From contig JANQAK010000001.1 of the NCBI GenBank assembly GCA_024707075.1, positions 1,138,001 through 1,202,000 on the forward strand: 64,000 nt of DNA, given 5' to 3'. Below, piece by piece: positions 1-8,608 of the stretch. The DNA is from Afipia sp. (GTDB lineage Bacteria; Pseudomonadota; Alphaproteobacteria; Rhizobiales; Xanthobacteraceae). Within the stretch, counting starts at the first letter, position 1. Each line of letters opens with the position of its first letter. Made by a program: the position numbers and the translations under genes. Under the pieces are notes generated by a model that was not told the DNA's origin, did not search any database, and saw nothing but the letters and a program-made list of their open reading frames with translations.

Positions 1-207
1 TTGGGCGAAGGCCACATTGCCTACGTCAAACAGATTCGCTCGGAAGACGTGCCGGGGCTTTTCCCGCAGGCGCCGCAGATCGCGCCCGGCCTGAAGCTGT
101 TCGCGCTTCATGCCGCTGACGGCACTCCGATCATGCTGACCGACAGCCGCGAAGCGGCGATCGCGAATGCATGGAGCAACGAGCTGGAAACCGTCAGCGT
201 CCACTGA
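1..207 (+). CDS. DUF1150 family protein, 5' end outside the window
   Basis: The 68 residues match the conserved core and C-terminus of the small alphaproteobacterial DUF1150 family, including the stretches AYVKQI, LFALHAADGTPIMLTDSREAA and the terminal VSVH. Family members are usually somewhat longer at the N-terminus, and the frame is open to the window edge, so the TTG at base 1 is probably an internal leucine codon and the true start lies upstream. In related genomes such genes commonly follow a small heat-shock (Hsp20) gene; that neighbour cannot be seen here. Function is unknown. A strong terminator follows at 241-273. Confidence 0.8.
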   Translation: MGEGHIAYVKQIRSEDVPGLFPQAPQIAPGLKLFALHAADGTPIMLTDSREAAIANAWSNELETVSVH

Positions 208-240
208 CGCACGGTTCACGGCGCGACGAGCAACGGAAGG

Positions 241-273
241 AACGGCGGCGCGCTGAGCGTCGCCGTTTTTATT
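241..273 (+). terminator. Rho-independent terminator after the DUF1150 gene
   Basis: Seven-base arms AACGGCG (241-247) and CGCCGTT (261-267) form a GC-rich stem, followed by a T-rich tract running to 273. It lies 34 bases past the DUF1150 stop. Confidence 0.75.
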
Positions 274-308
274 TTGCGCGGCGGCGTTCAACCCGCGGAT
301 GACTGATA

Positions 309-1437
309 CCAAGTCTCGCTGATCAGAACCCGTGCGCCCATTGGCGCAGTCCGATGGACATGATCTTCCAGGGGCGGTCGACAAGGGTATTCCAAGCGTA
401 GCAGCAGTGATCGACGATATCGTCGTAGGATTTGAAGACGCGGTTCGAGAGCCAGTTGTCACGCATATACTGCCAGATGTTTTCAACGGGATTAAGTTCA
501 GGGCATTTCGGCGGCAGGGCGAGGATGGTGATGTTGGCGGGAATGAGCAATCTTGCTGACAGATGCCATCCGGCCTGATCGACGAGGAGGACGGCATGGG
601 CTCCTGGTGCGACCGCTTTGGCGATTTCCGCGAGGTGCAGGTTCATCGCTTCGATATTGCAGGAGGGCAGGATCAGAGCCGCGCCCTTGCCCTGTTTCGG
701 GCAGATGGCACCAAAGATATAGGTCGATGCGGTTCGCTGATCTTGCGGAGCGCTCGGGCGAGTCCCGCGTTTGGCCCACCTGCGGGTGATCTTGTTCTTC
801 TGGCCGATACGAGCCTCGTCCTGGAACCAAATTTCTATCTTGCCGACATCGATTGCGTTTTCGCGCGCGACTTCATCCAGGCGCGCTGGGAACTTTTTTT
901 AAAATCCTCGATGGCTCCCTCGGCCTGCGCATGATGGCGCGGTCGGGCTGAGAGCTTTCGGTAACCCATCGCGCGAAGCTCCCGGCTCAGCGTCTGCTTG
1001 GCGACCGTGATGCGGAACTCCTCGTATATCCATTGCGAAAGATCAATCAGCCGCCAGCGCACGACACCGTGGATCGCCGGGATCGGGCCGCTCTCGATCA
1101 TCCGCACAATCGCCTGGCGTTGCACATCATTGAGCCTCGAGGGTTGACCGGGCGATTTGCCGTCAAGCAGGCCGGCAGCACCCCGCGCATTGAACCGCAT
1201 CACCCAGTCCCGGATGATCTGTAGCGTCACGCCGCCAATCCTCGCCGCCTCGGTGCGGGTCGCCCCATCGTAAATCGCCGCCAGCGCCAAAAGCCGCCGA
1301 GCCTGCGGGCCATCCTTCGTCTTCCTCGCAAGTGCGCGCAGTTGAGATGCCGTGAAATCCCCGCGCAACGATACTGGAATGGACATGACGAACCTCCATC
1401 GTTCGCCACCAATGAATCAGAGCGAAACTGATTTGGG
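309..1437 (-). mobile_element. IS630-family insertion sequence
   Basis: The element is defined by a transposase on the minus strand and by degenerate terminal inverted repeats. The left end reads CCAA then GTCTCGCT then GATCA (309-325); the right end, read on the minus strand from 1437, is CCAAATCA then GTTTCGCT then CTGATTCA (to about 1413). The transposase stop codon lies inside the left repeat. IS630 elements insert at TA; there is TA just outside the left end (307-308) but not at the right end, so exact borders are uncertain. No partner copy is present in the window. Confidence 0.7.
323..1386 (-). CDS. IS630-family transposase split over two frames
   Basis: The first frame (1386 down to 835) encodes the N-terminal helix-turn-helix region (ARIGGVTLQIIRDWVMRF) and the IS630 linker YEEFRITVAKQTLSREL. 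The catalytic DDE part lies in the -1 frame: IWFQDEARIGQ carries the first D, LLVDQAGWH the second, and CPELNPVENIW the final E. The frames meet at a run of seven A (minus strand, 900-894) in codons GAT TTT AAA AAA AGT. Adding one A, or slipping back one base, gives a continuous protein of about 354 residues, the normal family size. This may be programmed frameshifting or transcriptional slippage, known in some IS630-type elements, or a simple indel. The frame-0 product alone has no catalytic domain. Confidence 0.85.
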
Positions 1438-2466
1438 AATCGTCAACGAGTCACAATTTCTGAGATTTGGTATGAGGCGTCGATGGACGAACGACAGCCG
1501 ATTGGCAATGGCCCACAGCGCGCGAGCGCCCTGCAACAGGGTGCGCGCAAGCAAATATCCTTCGAACAGGCTGGCCAGCAGCAGTATCGGCGCCGCGACA
1601 TGGACGGCGACCGGAACGCCGGCGAGCGCGAGCTTGACGGCGATCACCGCGGTGCTTGAAACGCCGAACGTGTAAGACCAGTACGCGACCGAGAACGGCT
1701 GTTCGCGAAGCCAGCCGATCAGACGGCAGCCCAGCGCCAGTTGAAACAGGGCGTAGCCCCAGAGCATCAGGACCCAATGATCGGGCGCGGCACCGAGTGT
1801 CAGCCACGAGGCCCCGGCGACCGCGGGCGGCGCAAGATGAATGCCGATGCTCGAACGCTGCGCGGCCGGGAAGATGGCCGGGTCCCAGAGACGCTGCAAA
1901 ATGAGCGATTCAAGCGCCAGCCAGGAAAACAGCCCCGCGCCCATGAAGCACCAGCCAATATCCGGCCATCCCATCACACCGAACGCGGCGCTGCTGGTGA
2001 AATTGCCTGCCACCGTCGGCAGGTAAACCGTGGGACTGAGGCTGCGAGGATCGCGGCCGGTGCGCCAGCCGAGACCCGAGTGCCACATCGCGAAGAGCAA
2101 ATGCCAGGACACGCCGGCCACGAGGACAATGCCCGCAGCTATTTCCGAATAAGGCCGGACCGCAGGCACCATTAGCAATGTCGCGATGCCGAGAAGCGCG
2201 GGCGTCGCGCCCTGCACGGGATGCCCGAACTCCGCGCGCACGGCGGCCGGCGCGCGAAGGGCGCTGGCGGCATAGGCGATCAGGAAACCCGCCCAGATCG
2301 CAACAGCGAGGAACACAACGGCCTCGCCGATCAGCCACGGGATTCCAAATAGCACCGCGGCAGCACGCCATGCCTGACCCAGCCCGGCCAGTCCAAGGAC
2401 CATGCCGAAATTTGCCGCCGCGAACGACCGCGGAGGATTCGTCGCAGGGCAGGATATGTCCGACAT
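1417..2466 (-). CDS. TehA/TDT-family membrane transporter, 3' end altered by the IS
   Basis: A 349-residue protein with about ten hydrophobic segments, consistent with the tellurite-resistance/dicarboxylate transporter (TDT; TehA, Mae1, SLAC1-like) family of inner-membrane channels or exporters. Segments such as SSAAFGVMGWPDIGWCFMGAGLFSWLALES and YWSYTFGVSSTAVIAV fit this fold. The last eight or so codons, including the TGA stop at 1417-1419, fall in the right inverted repeat of the IS630 element, so the native C-terminal tail appears to have been replaced by insertion. E. coli TehA is about 330 residues, so little of the membrane core should be missing. It is divergent from a CynR-like LysR gene, a plausible regulator. 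The substrate cannot be told from sequence. Confidence 0.75.
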   Translation of the reverse strand: MSDISCPATNPPRSFAAANFGMVLGLAGLGQAWRAAAVLFGIPWLIGEAVVFLAVAIWAGFLIAYAASALRAPAAVRAEFGHPVQGATPALLGIATLLMVPAVRPYSEIAAGIVLVAGVSWHLLFAMWHSGLGWRTGRDPRSLSPTVYLPTVAGNFTSSAAFGVMGWPDIGWCFMGAGLFSWLALESLILQRLWDPAIFPAAQRSSIGIHLAPPAVAGASWLTLGAAPDHWVLMLWGYALFQLALGCRLIGWLREQPFSVAYWSYTFGVSSTAVIAVKLALAGVPVAVHVAAPILLLASLFEGYLLARTLLQGARALWAIANRLSFVHRRLIPNLRNCDSLTIPKSVSL

Positions 2467-2553
2467 GCACGCCGTTCTTCCAGCATCTCAAGATGCCTTC
2501 CAAATCTCGGCGGGGGCGGCCATAATGTCCAAGACCGATACCTGATCAAATTG

Positions 2554-2569
2554 ATAAGAAAAATCTTAT
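2554..2569 (+). promoter_or_regulatory. Palindrome at the LysR start codon, likely autoregulatory operator
   Basis: A perfect inverted repeat ATAAGA-AAAA-TCTTAT lies between the divergent transporter and LysR genes and includes the A and T of the LysR ATG (2568). LysR-type regulators bind interrupted dyads of about this size in divergent promoter regions. Operator function is inferred. Confidence 0.5.
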
Positions 2570-3455
2570 GCTGCGTCCCGCGCGATATCTGCTGGCGGTT
2601 GTCGATCACGGCAGCTTCACCCGCGCGGCGGAAGCGCTGAACGTTTCACAGCCCGCGCTGTCGCAGCAGATTCGATACCTCGAAGACAGACTCGGTACCA
2701 AACTGCTCGACCGCTCCGGCCGGACCGTCAGGCCCACCGATGCGGGACAGGCCTACATCCGGCATTTGAAATTTGCGTTCCAGAATCTCGATGCCGCGCA
2801 ACGCGCCGCGCGTGACGTCGAGAATCTGGCAAGTGGGATTCTTCGCGTTGCGTTTCTTCCGCTTTTTACGACCTACCTCGTCGGCCCCGTGGTCGGCGCG
2901 TTTCGGCGGCGGCATCCGGGCATCGACCTGACCGTCGATATTCTGGCCCAGGCCGCCATGGAAAGAGCCCTGCTGGACGATCGCTATGACATCGGCGTTG
3001 GCCTGGGAGATCTTGCGTCGCTCGATGTGGTGACGGAGCCCCTGCACGACGCGCAGCTCTGCGTCGTCGTCGGCAAGGATCATCCGTTGGCCGGGCGGCG
3101 GAAACTTGCGGCCGCCCGGCTTGCCGGCCTCGACCTGGCTCTCTTGGACGGGGCTTTCGTGACGCGCGCGCCGATCAATCAGTATCTGAAGACGAACGGG
3201 GTGCAGCCGCGGATCGCTCTCGAATCCAATTCGGTCGATGCCCTTGTTGCGGTCGTGCAAAGCACATCGCTCGCCACCATTCTGCCCGCGGCAACAGCGC
3301 GGAATCTTCCCGGCTTCAGCGCGATCAAACTCGACCCGCCATTCGCAACGCGAACGACGTCGGCCCTGCTCCGCAAGGGCGGGTATCGAAGCGCCGGCAC
3401 GAGGGCGTTTCTGGCCCTGCTCAAGGAAAGGAACTGGGCAGCGCAGCCGCGCTGA
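2568..3455 (+). CDS. LysR-family transcriptional regulator, CynR-like
   Basis: A 295-residue LysR-type regulator. Residues 1-60 hold the winged helix-turn-helix (FTRAAEALNVSQPALSQQI, then LFDRSGRT-type LLDRSGRTVRPTDAG), and about 90-290 form the periplasmic-binding-protein-like inducer domain. The DNA-binding domain and the motif ALLDGAFVTRAPINQYLKTNG resemble E. coli CynR, the cyanate-operon activator, but no cyanase genes are in the window, so the ligand is unknown. The likely target is the divergent transporter gene 101 bases away and its own promoter. No good Shine-Dalgarno sequence is seen before ATG 2568, but the family alignment starts here. Confidence 0.85.
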   Translation: MLRPARYLLAVVDHGSFTRAAEALNVSQPALSQQIRYLEDRLGTKLLDRSGRTVRPTDAGQAYIRHLKFAFQNLDAAQRAARDVENLASGILRVAFLPLFTTYLVGPVVGAFRRRHPGIDLTVDILAQAAMERALLDDRYDIGVGLGDLASLDVVTEPLHDAQLCVVVGKDHPLAGRRKLAAARLAGLDLALLDGAFVTRAPINQYLKTNGVQPRIALESNSVDALVAVVQSTSLATILPAATARNLPGFSAIKLDPPFATRTTSALLRKGGYRSAGTRAFLALLKERNWAAQPR

Positions 3456-3484
3456 ACGAGACCGGGATGCCAGAGAAAACGCCG

Positions 3485-3946
3485 TCAGGCCGCCGTCGCC
3501 GGCGGCAGCGCCAGCACCGAATACAGCGCCTGTGCATCCTTTGAGGCGCGCAGCTTCTTGGCGATGTCCTGATCGCGCAGCAGCCGCGCGACGCGCGCCA
3601 GCGCCTTGAGATGGTCCGCGCCGGCACCTTCCGGCGCCAGCAACAGGAACACCAGATCGACCGGCTGGCCGTCCATGGCCTCGAAATCGATGGGGCGATC
3701 GAGCCGCGCGAAAAGTCCCACCAGCTTGTCGAGCTTCGGCAGTTTGCCGTGAGGAATCGCCACGCCGTAACCAACGGCGGTGGTTCCCAGCTTCTCACGC
3801 TGCAAAAGCACCTCGAAAATCGACCGTTCGTTCTGTCCGGTCAGGACGGCGGCCCGCGCGGCGAGTTCCTGAAGCGCCTGCTTCTTGCTGTTGACCTTCA
3901 AGGCAGGAAGAATCGCCTCGGGTGCGACCAGATCGGTAATCGTCAT
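3485..3946 (-). CDS. ptsN: PTS IIA-like nitrogen-regulatory protein PtsN (EIIA-Ntr)
   Basis: A 153-residue single EIIA domain of the fructose type. The phosphorylated histidine is in GVAIPHGKLPKLDKLVG, and the FLLLAPEGAGADHLKALARVARLLRD region is typical of PtsN. EIIA-Ntr receives phosphate from NPr in the regulatory PTS-Ntr system and in relatives controls potassium transport and nitrogen/carbon balance through protein contacts; it does not transport sugar. It lies at the 3' end of the rpoN-hpf-ptsN cluster, the classical proteobacterial arrangement, 142 bases after hpf. The length is normal for the family. Confidence 0.93.
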   Translation of the reverse strand: MTITDLVAPEAILPALKVNSKKQALQELAARAAVLTGQNERSIFEVLLQREKLGTTAVGYGVAIPHGKLPKLDKLVGLFARLDRPIDFEAMDGQPVDLVFLLLAPEGAGADHLKALARVARLLRDQDIAKKLRASKDAQALYSVLALPPATAA

Positions 3947-4088
3947 GGAACGTTCCGAGGATGAGGTTTAAGTGGTTGTTGAACTTGGTAAATCGGTCGG
4001 AGACCGGGCGGCGTCAAGGGCCATTCGAACCAGACTCTGGCCCGCAAACCTGAAAGGTCGCGGACCATAGTTAGGCTCTGACGGGGCG

Positions 4089-4715
4089 TCAATGGCGAAC
4101 CGGCTCGGGAATCGCCGGAGGATCGATCCAGCCGACATTGCCGTCCGGCCGCCGGTAGATGACATTCACCCGGCCGCTGGACCCGTGCTGGAAAACCAGC
4201 ACCGCAGCCCCGGTCAGGTCGAGCTCCATGACCGCTTCGCTCACCGAAAACCGCTTCAGCGACGTGACCGCCTCCGCGATGATGACGGGATTGAATTCGG
4301 TGACGTCTTCCTCGTCATGCGAAGGGGCCTCGATCACATAACTCGGCGCATCGAGTCCCGCTCCGTTCAGATCGGCGAGCGCGGCCGACGCCGCATGCGA
4401 CTTGCGCGCGGAACGATCCTTGAGGCGGCTCTTGTAACGGCGCAGACGCTTCTCAATTAGCAGCAGCGCCTGGTCGGCGCTGGCATAGGCATCGGCGGCC
4501 ATCGAATCCGCCTCGAGCGTGATTCCCGAATCCAGATGAAGCGCGCAATCGGTACGGAAGCCGAATCCATCCTTGCTGAGCGTGATGTGACCCGAATAGT
4601 TGCCGTCGAAATATTTTCGAAGCACTTCTTCCGTGCGTTCGCTGACGCGATCGCGCAGGGCTTCACCGACGCTGATGCTTTTTCCAGAGACCCGGAGTGT
4701 CATGTCGTTCCTCAC
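4089..4715 (-). CDS. hpf: Ribosome hibernation promoting factor, long form
   Basis: A 208-residue protein of the long HPF type. The N-terminal ribosome-binding domain (about 1-105: LRVSGKSISVGEALRDRV, then ADAYASADQALLLIEKRLRRYKSRLKD) is joined by a linker to the C-terminal dimerisation domain (about 145-208: KRFSVSEAVMELDLTGAAVLVF). Long HPF binds the 30S decoding centre and dimerises ribosomes into inactive 100S particles in stationary phase. It is 74 bases downstream of rpoN and upstream of ptsN, the conserved order. Met5 (base 4703, MTLRVSG) is an alternative start. Confidence 0.93.
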   Translation of the reverse strand: MRNDMTLRVSGKSISVGEALRDRVSERTEEVLRKYFDGNYSGHITLSKDGFGFRTDCALHLDSGITLEADSMAADAYASADQALLLIEKRLRRYKSRLKDRSARKSHAASAALADLNGAGLDAPSYVIEAPSHDEEDVTEFNPVIIAEAVTSLKRFSVSEAVMELDLTGAAVLVFQHGSSGRVNVIYRRPDGNVGWIDPPAIPEPVRH

Positions 4716-4789
4716 TTACTTCTTCGGACATATAATTCGGGCAGGCAGTTCGGATGTGTTCAGGAGCGTTCCGCTTCTTGACGATGCAG

Positions 4790-6434
4790 TCAAGCGGTAG
4801 CTGTGTCGCGGGACCTGTCCACGGCGGGAGCCGCAGAGGTCAGCGCCGTGCCAAGCATGCTCTGCTTGTCGCGGCGGCGCTGCACGGACGATGGAATACG
4901 CATGGCTTCACGATACTTCGCAACGGTGCGCCGTGCGATATCAATACCGTCGCCGTGCAATCGTTCCACGATGGTATCATCCGACAAAATGGCGGTCGGG
5001 CTTTCGGCGTCGATCAGTTGTTTGATGCGGTGCCGCACGGCTTCGGCGGAATGCGCATCGCCGCCGTCCGCCGAGGCAATGGAGGCGGTGAAGAAATACT
5101 TCAATTCAAACGTGCCGCGATTTGTCGCCATGTACTTGTTCGCGGTAACGCGCGACACGGTCGATTCGTGCATCTGAATGGCGTCGGCGACCGCCTTCAG
5201 GTTGAGCGGCCGCAGGTGCGCCACCCCTTGCGTGAAAAAGCCGTCCTGCTGGCGAACGATTTCGGTGGCGACCTTCAGGATGGTCCGGGCGCGCTGGTCG
5301 AGCGCGCGCACCAGCCACGTCGCATTCTGCAAGCAATCGGTGAAATAGGTTTTGTCGCCGTCCTTGCGAATGGTCTTGGACAGTTGCGAATAGTAGACCT
5401 GATTGACCAGTACCTTCGGCAAGGTGTCGCTGTTGAGTTCGACATGCCAGCCGCCGTCCGGTCCCGGACGGACATAGACATCCGGCACCACGCTCTGCGT
5501 CTTGGCCGATCCGAACTTCAGGCCGGGCTTGGGATTGAGGTGGCGAATTTCACCGATCATGTCGGCGATGTCTTCGTCATCGACGCCGCAGATTTTGCGC
5601 AGGGACGCGATGTCGCGCTTCGCCAGCAGGTCGAGATTTTCGACAAGGGCCTGCATCGCGGGATCGTAGCGGTCGCGTTCACGCAACTGAATCGCAAGGC
5701 ATTCGCTTAAGTTGCGCGCGCAGACGCCGGGCGGATCGAATTTCTGCAAGACCGCGAGCACCGCCTCGACCTCTTCGCGCGAGGTGCCGAGCTTCTCGTG
5801 CGCGTCGCCGAGATCGGCGGGTACGTAGCCGGCGTCGTCCACGAGGTCGATCAGGTATTGCCCGATCATGCGGCGCATCGGGTCCGGAAACGCCACCGCC
5901 AACTGTTCGGCGAGATGGCTGCCCAGTGTCGTCTCGGCCGCGACAAAGGCCTCGAGATTGTAGTCGTCGTCGTTCGATGCTCCGCCGCCCCATTCGGTGT
6001 AGGCGGTCGGAGCGGCGTCCTGCGCCGAGCGCGCGGCGACATCCGCCGGCTCCTCGGGAAAAACGTTCTCCATGCCGGTGTCGAAGGTCTGCTCGATTTC
6101 GGTACGGGTGCCGAGATCGGGCGCCATCCACTCCTCGGCGCCGGGCTCGAAGGCGTCCGCCGCGCGTTCGCCGTCGCCCGCATGGTCACTGCCGAGGGAA
6201 AATCCGGTGTCCTCGCCCTCGGAAAATTCGGTCTGGGCGGCAGGCTCCTGGCCCCGGTCCGGGGGCGCCATCCTGATCGGCCCGCTCAAGCAGCGGATTG
6301 CGCTCAAGCTCGTCCTCGACAAAGGCCACCAGGTCGAGATTGGACAGTTGCAGCAGCTTGATCGCCTGCATGAGCTGCGGCGTCATTACCAGCGACTGCG
6401 ACTGGCGGAACTCTAATCTCTGCGTCAGTGCCAT
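4790..6434 (-). pseudogene. rpoN: RNA polymerase sigma-54 factor RpoN, interrupted by a +1 frame break
   Basis: All regions of sigma-54 are present but in two frames. Frame one (start 6434) gives glutamine-rich region [21 protein letters not shown], and the acidic linker start; frame two carries the rest, including the core-binding domain, helix-turn-helix and the RpoN box ARRTVAKYREAMRIP near the end. The break lies at a run of five G on the plus strand (6261-6265). Removing one base joins the frames as [20 protein letters not shown] and yields about 547 residues, normal for rhizobial RpoN. As written, only a truncated region I fragment, or a region-I-less protein unable to respond to enhancer-binding activators, would be made. 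A homopolymer sequencing error is the simplest cause; true loss, or relief by a second rpoN copy as in Bradyrhizobium, is possible. Confidence 0.9.
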
Positions 6435-6610
6435 AAAAGCCAGTTCCGGTCCAAAAATTGGTCCGTTTCTTGCTTAATCCTTTCTGGAACGGTTGTACAC
6501 GTCTTGACGTTTTGAAAATTTGGAGTAGAGCGCGCTGCGCTGCAATATCTCTGGTCAGGGTAAACAGCGCGACCGCGCCATCCCCGCCAAATAACGAACA
6601 TCTCCGCTGC

Positions 6611-6642
6611 CTAAGGCCTGGGATTTCCTGCCCGGCTTAGGA
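6611..6642 (-). terminator. Imperfect hairpin between lptB and rpoN
   Basis: An inverted repeat with CCTAAG and CTTAGG ends and partly matching GC-rich inner arms sits immediately past the lptB stop. It has no clear U-tract on the minus strand, so it may be a weak or Rho-assisted terminator or an RNA processing site. The rest of the 209-base gap shows no gene and probably holds an rpoN promoter. Confidence 0.4.
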
Positions 6643-6643
6643 T

Positions 6644-7754
6644 TTAAAGCCGGAATTCCTCACCGAGATAGAGGCGGCGCACGTCGGGATCGTTGACGAT
6701 CTCGTCCGGACTGCCCTCGGTCAGAACCTCACCCGCATAGACGATGTAGGCGCGATCGGTGAGGCCGAGCGTTTCGCGCACATTGTGATCGGTGATCAGG
6801 ACGCCGATGCCGCGTTGCGTGAGATGCCGCACCAGTTGCTGAATGTCGCCGACCGCGATCGGATCGATGCCCGCGAAAGGTTCGTCGAGCAGCATGTAGC
6901 TCGGACGCGACGCCAGCGCGCGGGCGATTTCAACGCGCCGCCGCTCGCCGCCGGACAGCGCAATCGACGGCGATTTCCGCAAGCGCGTGATATTGAATTC
7001 CTCAAGCAGCGAATCCAGTTCACGTTCGCGCTTGCGCTTGTCGGGCTCGACCACTTCGAGCACCGCGCGAATGTTGTCTTCGACGGACAGCCCGCGAAAG
7101 ATCGACGCTTCCTGCGGCAGATAACCGATACCGAGACGCGCGCGCTGATACATCGGCAGTTGCGTCACATCATGGCCGTCGAGTTCGACGCGGCCGCGAT
7201 CCGGCTTGATGAGGCCGGTAATCATGTAGAACACGGTGGTCTTGCCGGCGCCGTTCGGGCCGAGAATGCCGACGGCTTCGCCGCGCCGGACGTAAATGCT
7301 GACGCCGTGCACGATCTTGCGCGTGCCGAAACTTTTCTCGACGCCGTGAATGGCGAGATAGCCCGAATGCTGCGTGCGTGGCGGCGCTGCGCCGTTGGTT
7401 GAAGCGCGCGGGCGCGGCACGCTCTCACGCGGCTGTCCTTTTGAAGACTCCCGCGGCAGGCTGCGCGGGATCGGCGGCGCGTCATGGATGAACGCTGACG
7501 ACTCCTGCGGCGCAAGCGTCGCGGGCTCGCGGGGAATTCCCGCCACAACCGCCTCGCGCCGGACCGGCGCGGTCTCGCGGGACGCGTCCCGCGCCGGCAG
7601 GGGGCTTCTCGCCCGCGGCAGGCTTGAAGATGTCGCCCATGCGCGCGGCCAGCGAGGTGATGTCCTGACGCAGGCCGTCCTGCTGCGAACGCGCAAACCC
7701 CTGCCGTCCACGCGCCGGGCCTCGACGACGAAAGATGCGCAGGAGATCCACCAT
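6644..7754 (-). CDS. lptB: LPS export ABC transporter ATP-binding protein LptB, frame break in its N-terminal extension
   Basis: The C-terminal 240 residues are a canonical LptB ATPase: Walker A GPNGAGKT, signature LSGGERRRVE, Walker B MLLDEPFAGID and the H-loop TDHNVRETL. LptB powers the inner-membrane LptBFG complex that extracts LPS and feeds it to LptC and LptA. Upstream is a low-complexity extension of about 130 residues starting MVDLLRIFRRRG (7754), of a kind I recall from Bradyrhizobium-group LptB proteins. The extension and the ATPase are in different frames; deleting one base of the G5 run at 7600-7604 joins them as EKPLPARDASRET, giving about 369 residues. An unshifted start at 7711 would yield the intact ATPase behind an unrelated leader, so function may survive either way. 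It lies 122 bases after lptA. Confidence 0.88.
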
Positions 7755-7876
7755 GCAGCTTCAAATCAGCCTTGGTTGGTTGCCCGAGCATGATGGAGCG
7801 AAGGCGGATTGCCTATCCCAAAATGTCCAGGGCGGAATATTCAAGGGCCGGGTGATACAGGCTCGGCGCATCCGGT

Positions 7877-8608
7877 TCAACCATTGCGCTTCGGCGTGGC
7901 CGGCAAACTATTGAGTTTAAGGGGCTTTCCCGGCGCACCCGGCGCCGGTGACGGCGAGGAGCCGCCTCCCTTTTCGCCCTGCTGGGGGGCTGCCTGGAAC
8001 ACGCCCTGCACACGCCCGCTGTCGGATTCGACCCGGGACACGCCGGTGGTCAGATCGACAACGAGCCGGTCGCCGCGCAACACGTTCTTGTCTTTCGTGA
8101 GCAGCACATTGCCGAACATCGTGACCGTGTTGGCGCGCATGTCGAAGATGCCGCGATCTCCCGTCACCGTCGAGTCCTTCTGGGTGACGACGACTCCGCC
8201 CTTCGCTTCGAGCTTGCGGATCGACGAACTGCCGCTCGGTCCGGGTGTCGCGGATTTCATCGCGGGTTTCTTGGCGTCGGCGGATTGGTCGTTGTCGTAA
8301 AACACCACAAGCGTCTTGCAGAGCATCGTCGTGTCGCCCTGCACGACTTTCACATTGCCGCTGAACGTCGCCGCCTTGTCCTTGTCGCGCATCTCCAGCG
8401 ACGCCGCGTCGATCTGGATCGGCTTGTCGCGATTCTGCGAGAACCCCTGCATCGCGTTGGGCACGCCCGTCGCAGAACTCTGCGCGCGCGCCCCGGTTAC
8501 GGCACACAGCGAAGCAGCGAGCATTGCGATGGACAGCGCGCGTGTCATCGTGCGCGCCGGCGCGCCAGCCTCATGACCATTATCAGCCTTCATCATGGAG
8601 CGGATCAT
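7877..8608 (-). CDS. lptA: Lipopolysaccharide transport periplasmic protein LptA (OstA-like)
   Basis: A 243-residue secreted protein. A signal peptide begins at the internal MTRALSIAMLAASLCA and ends near GARAQ, so a start at that methionine is also possible. The OstA domain spans roughly 60-200 (IDAASLEMRDKDKAATFSGNVKVVQGDTTM, RGDRLVVDLTTGVSRVESD), and the tail is Pro/Gly-rich. LptA oligomers bridge inner and outer membranes for LPS transfer. Its ATG overlaps the lptC stop by four bases, showing translational coupling. The tail after residue 210 is variable among relatives. Confidence 0.9.
   Translation of the reverse strand: MIRSMMKADNGHEAGAPARTMTRALSIAMLAASLCAVTGARAQSSATGVPNAMQGFSQNRDKPIQIDAASLEMRDKDKAATFSGNVKVVQGDTTMLCKTLVVFYDNDQSADAKKPAMKSATPGPSGSSSIRKLEAKGGVVVTQKDSTVTGDRGIFDMRANTVTMFGNVLLTKDKNVLRGDRLVVDLTTGVSRVESDSGRVQGVFQAAPQQGEKGGGSSPSPAPGAPGKPLKLNSLPATPKRNG

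Noticed and set aside
498-830. Open frame on the minus strand inside the IS630 element
   Set aside because: Arginine-rich composition and no homology; the real transposase frame passes through the same bases in another frame.
6644-7711. Single-frame 355-residue LptB starting at 7711
   Set aside because: Its first 40 residues do not resemble the family; MVDLLRIFRRRG in the other frame does, so the frameshift model is better.
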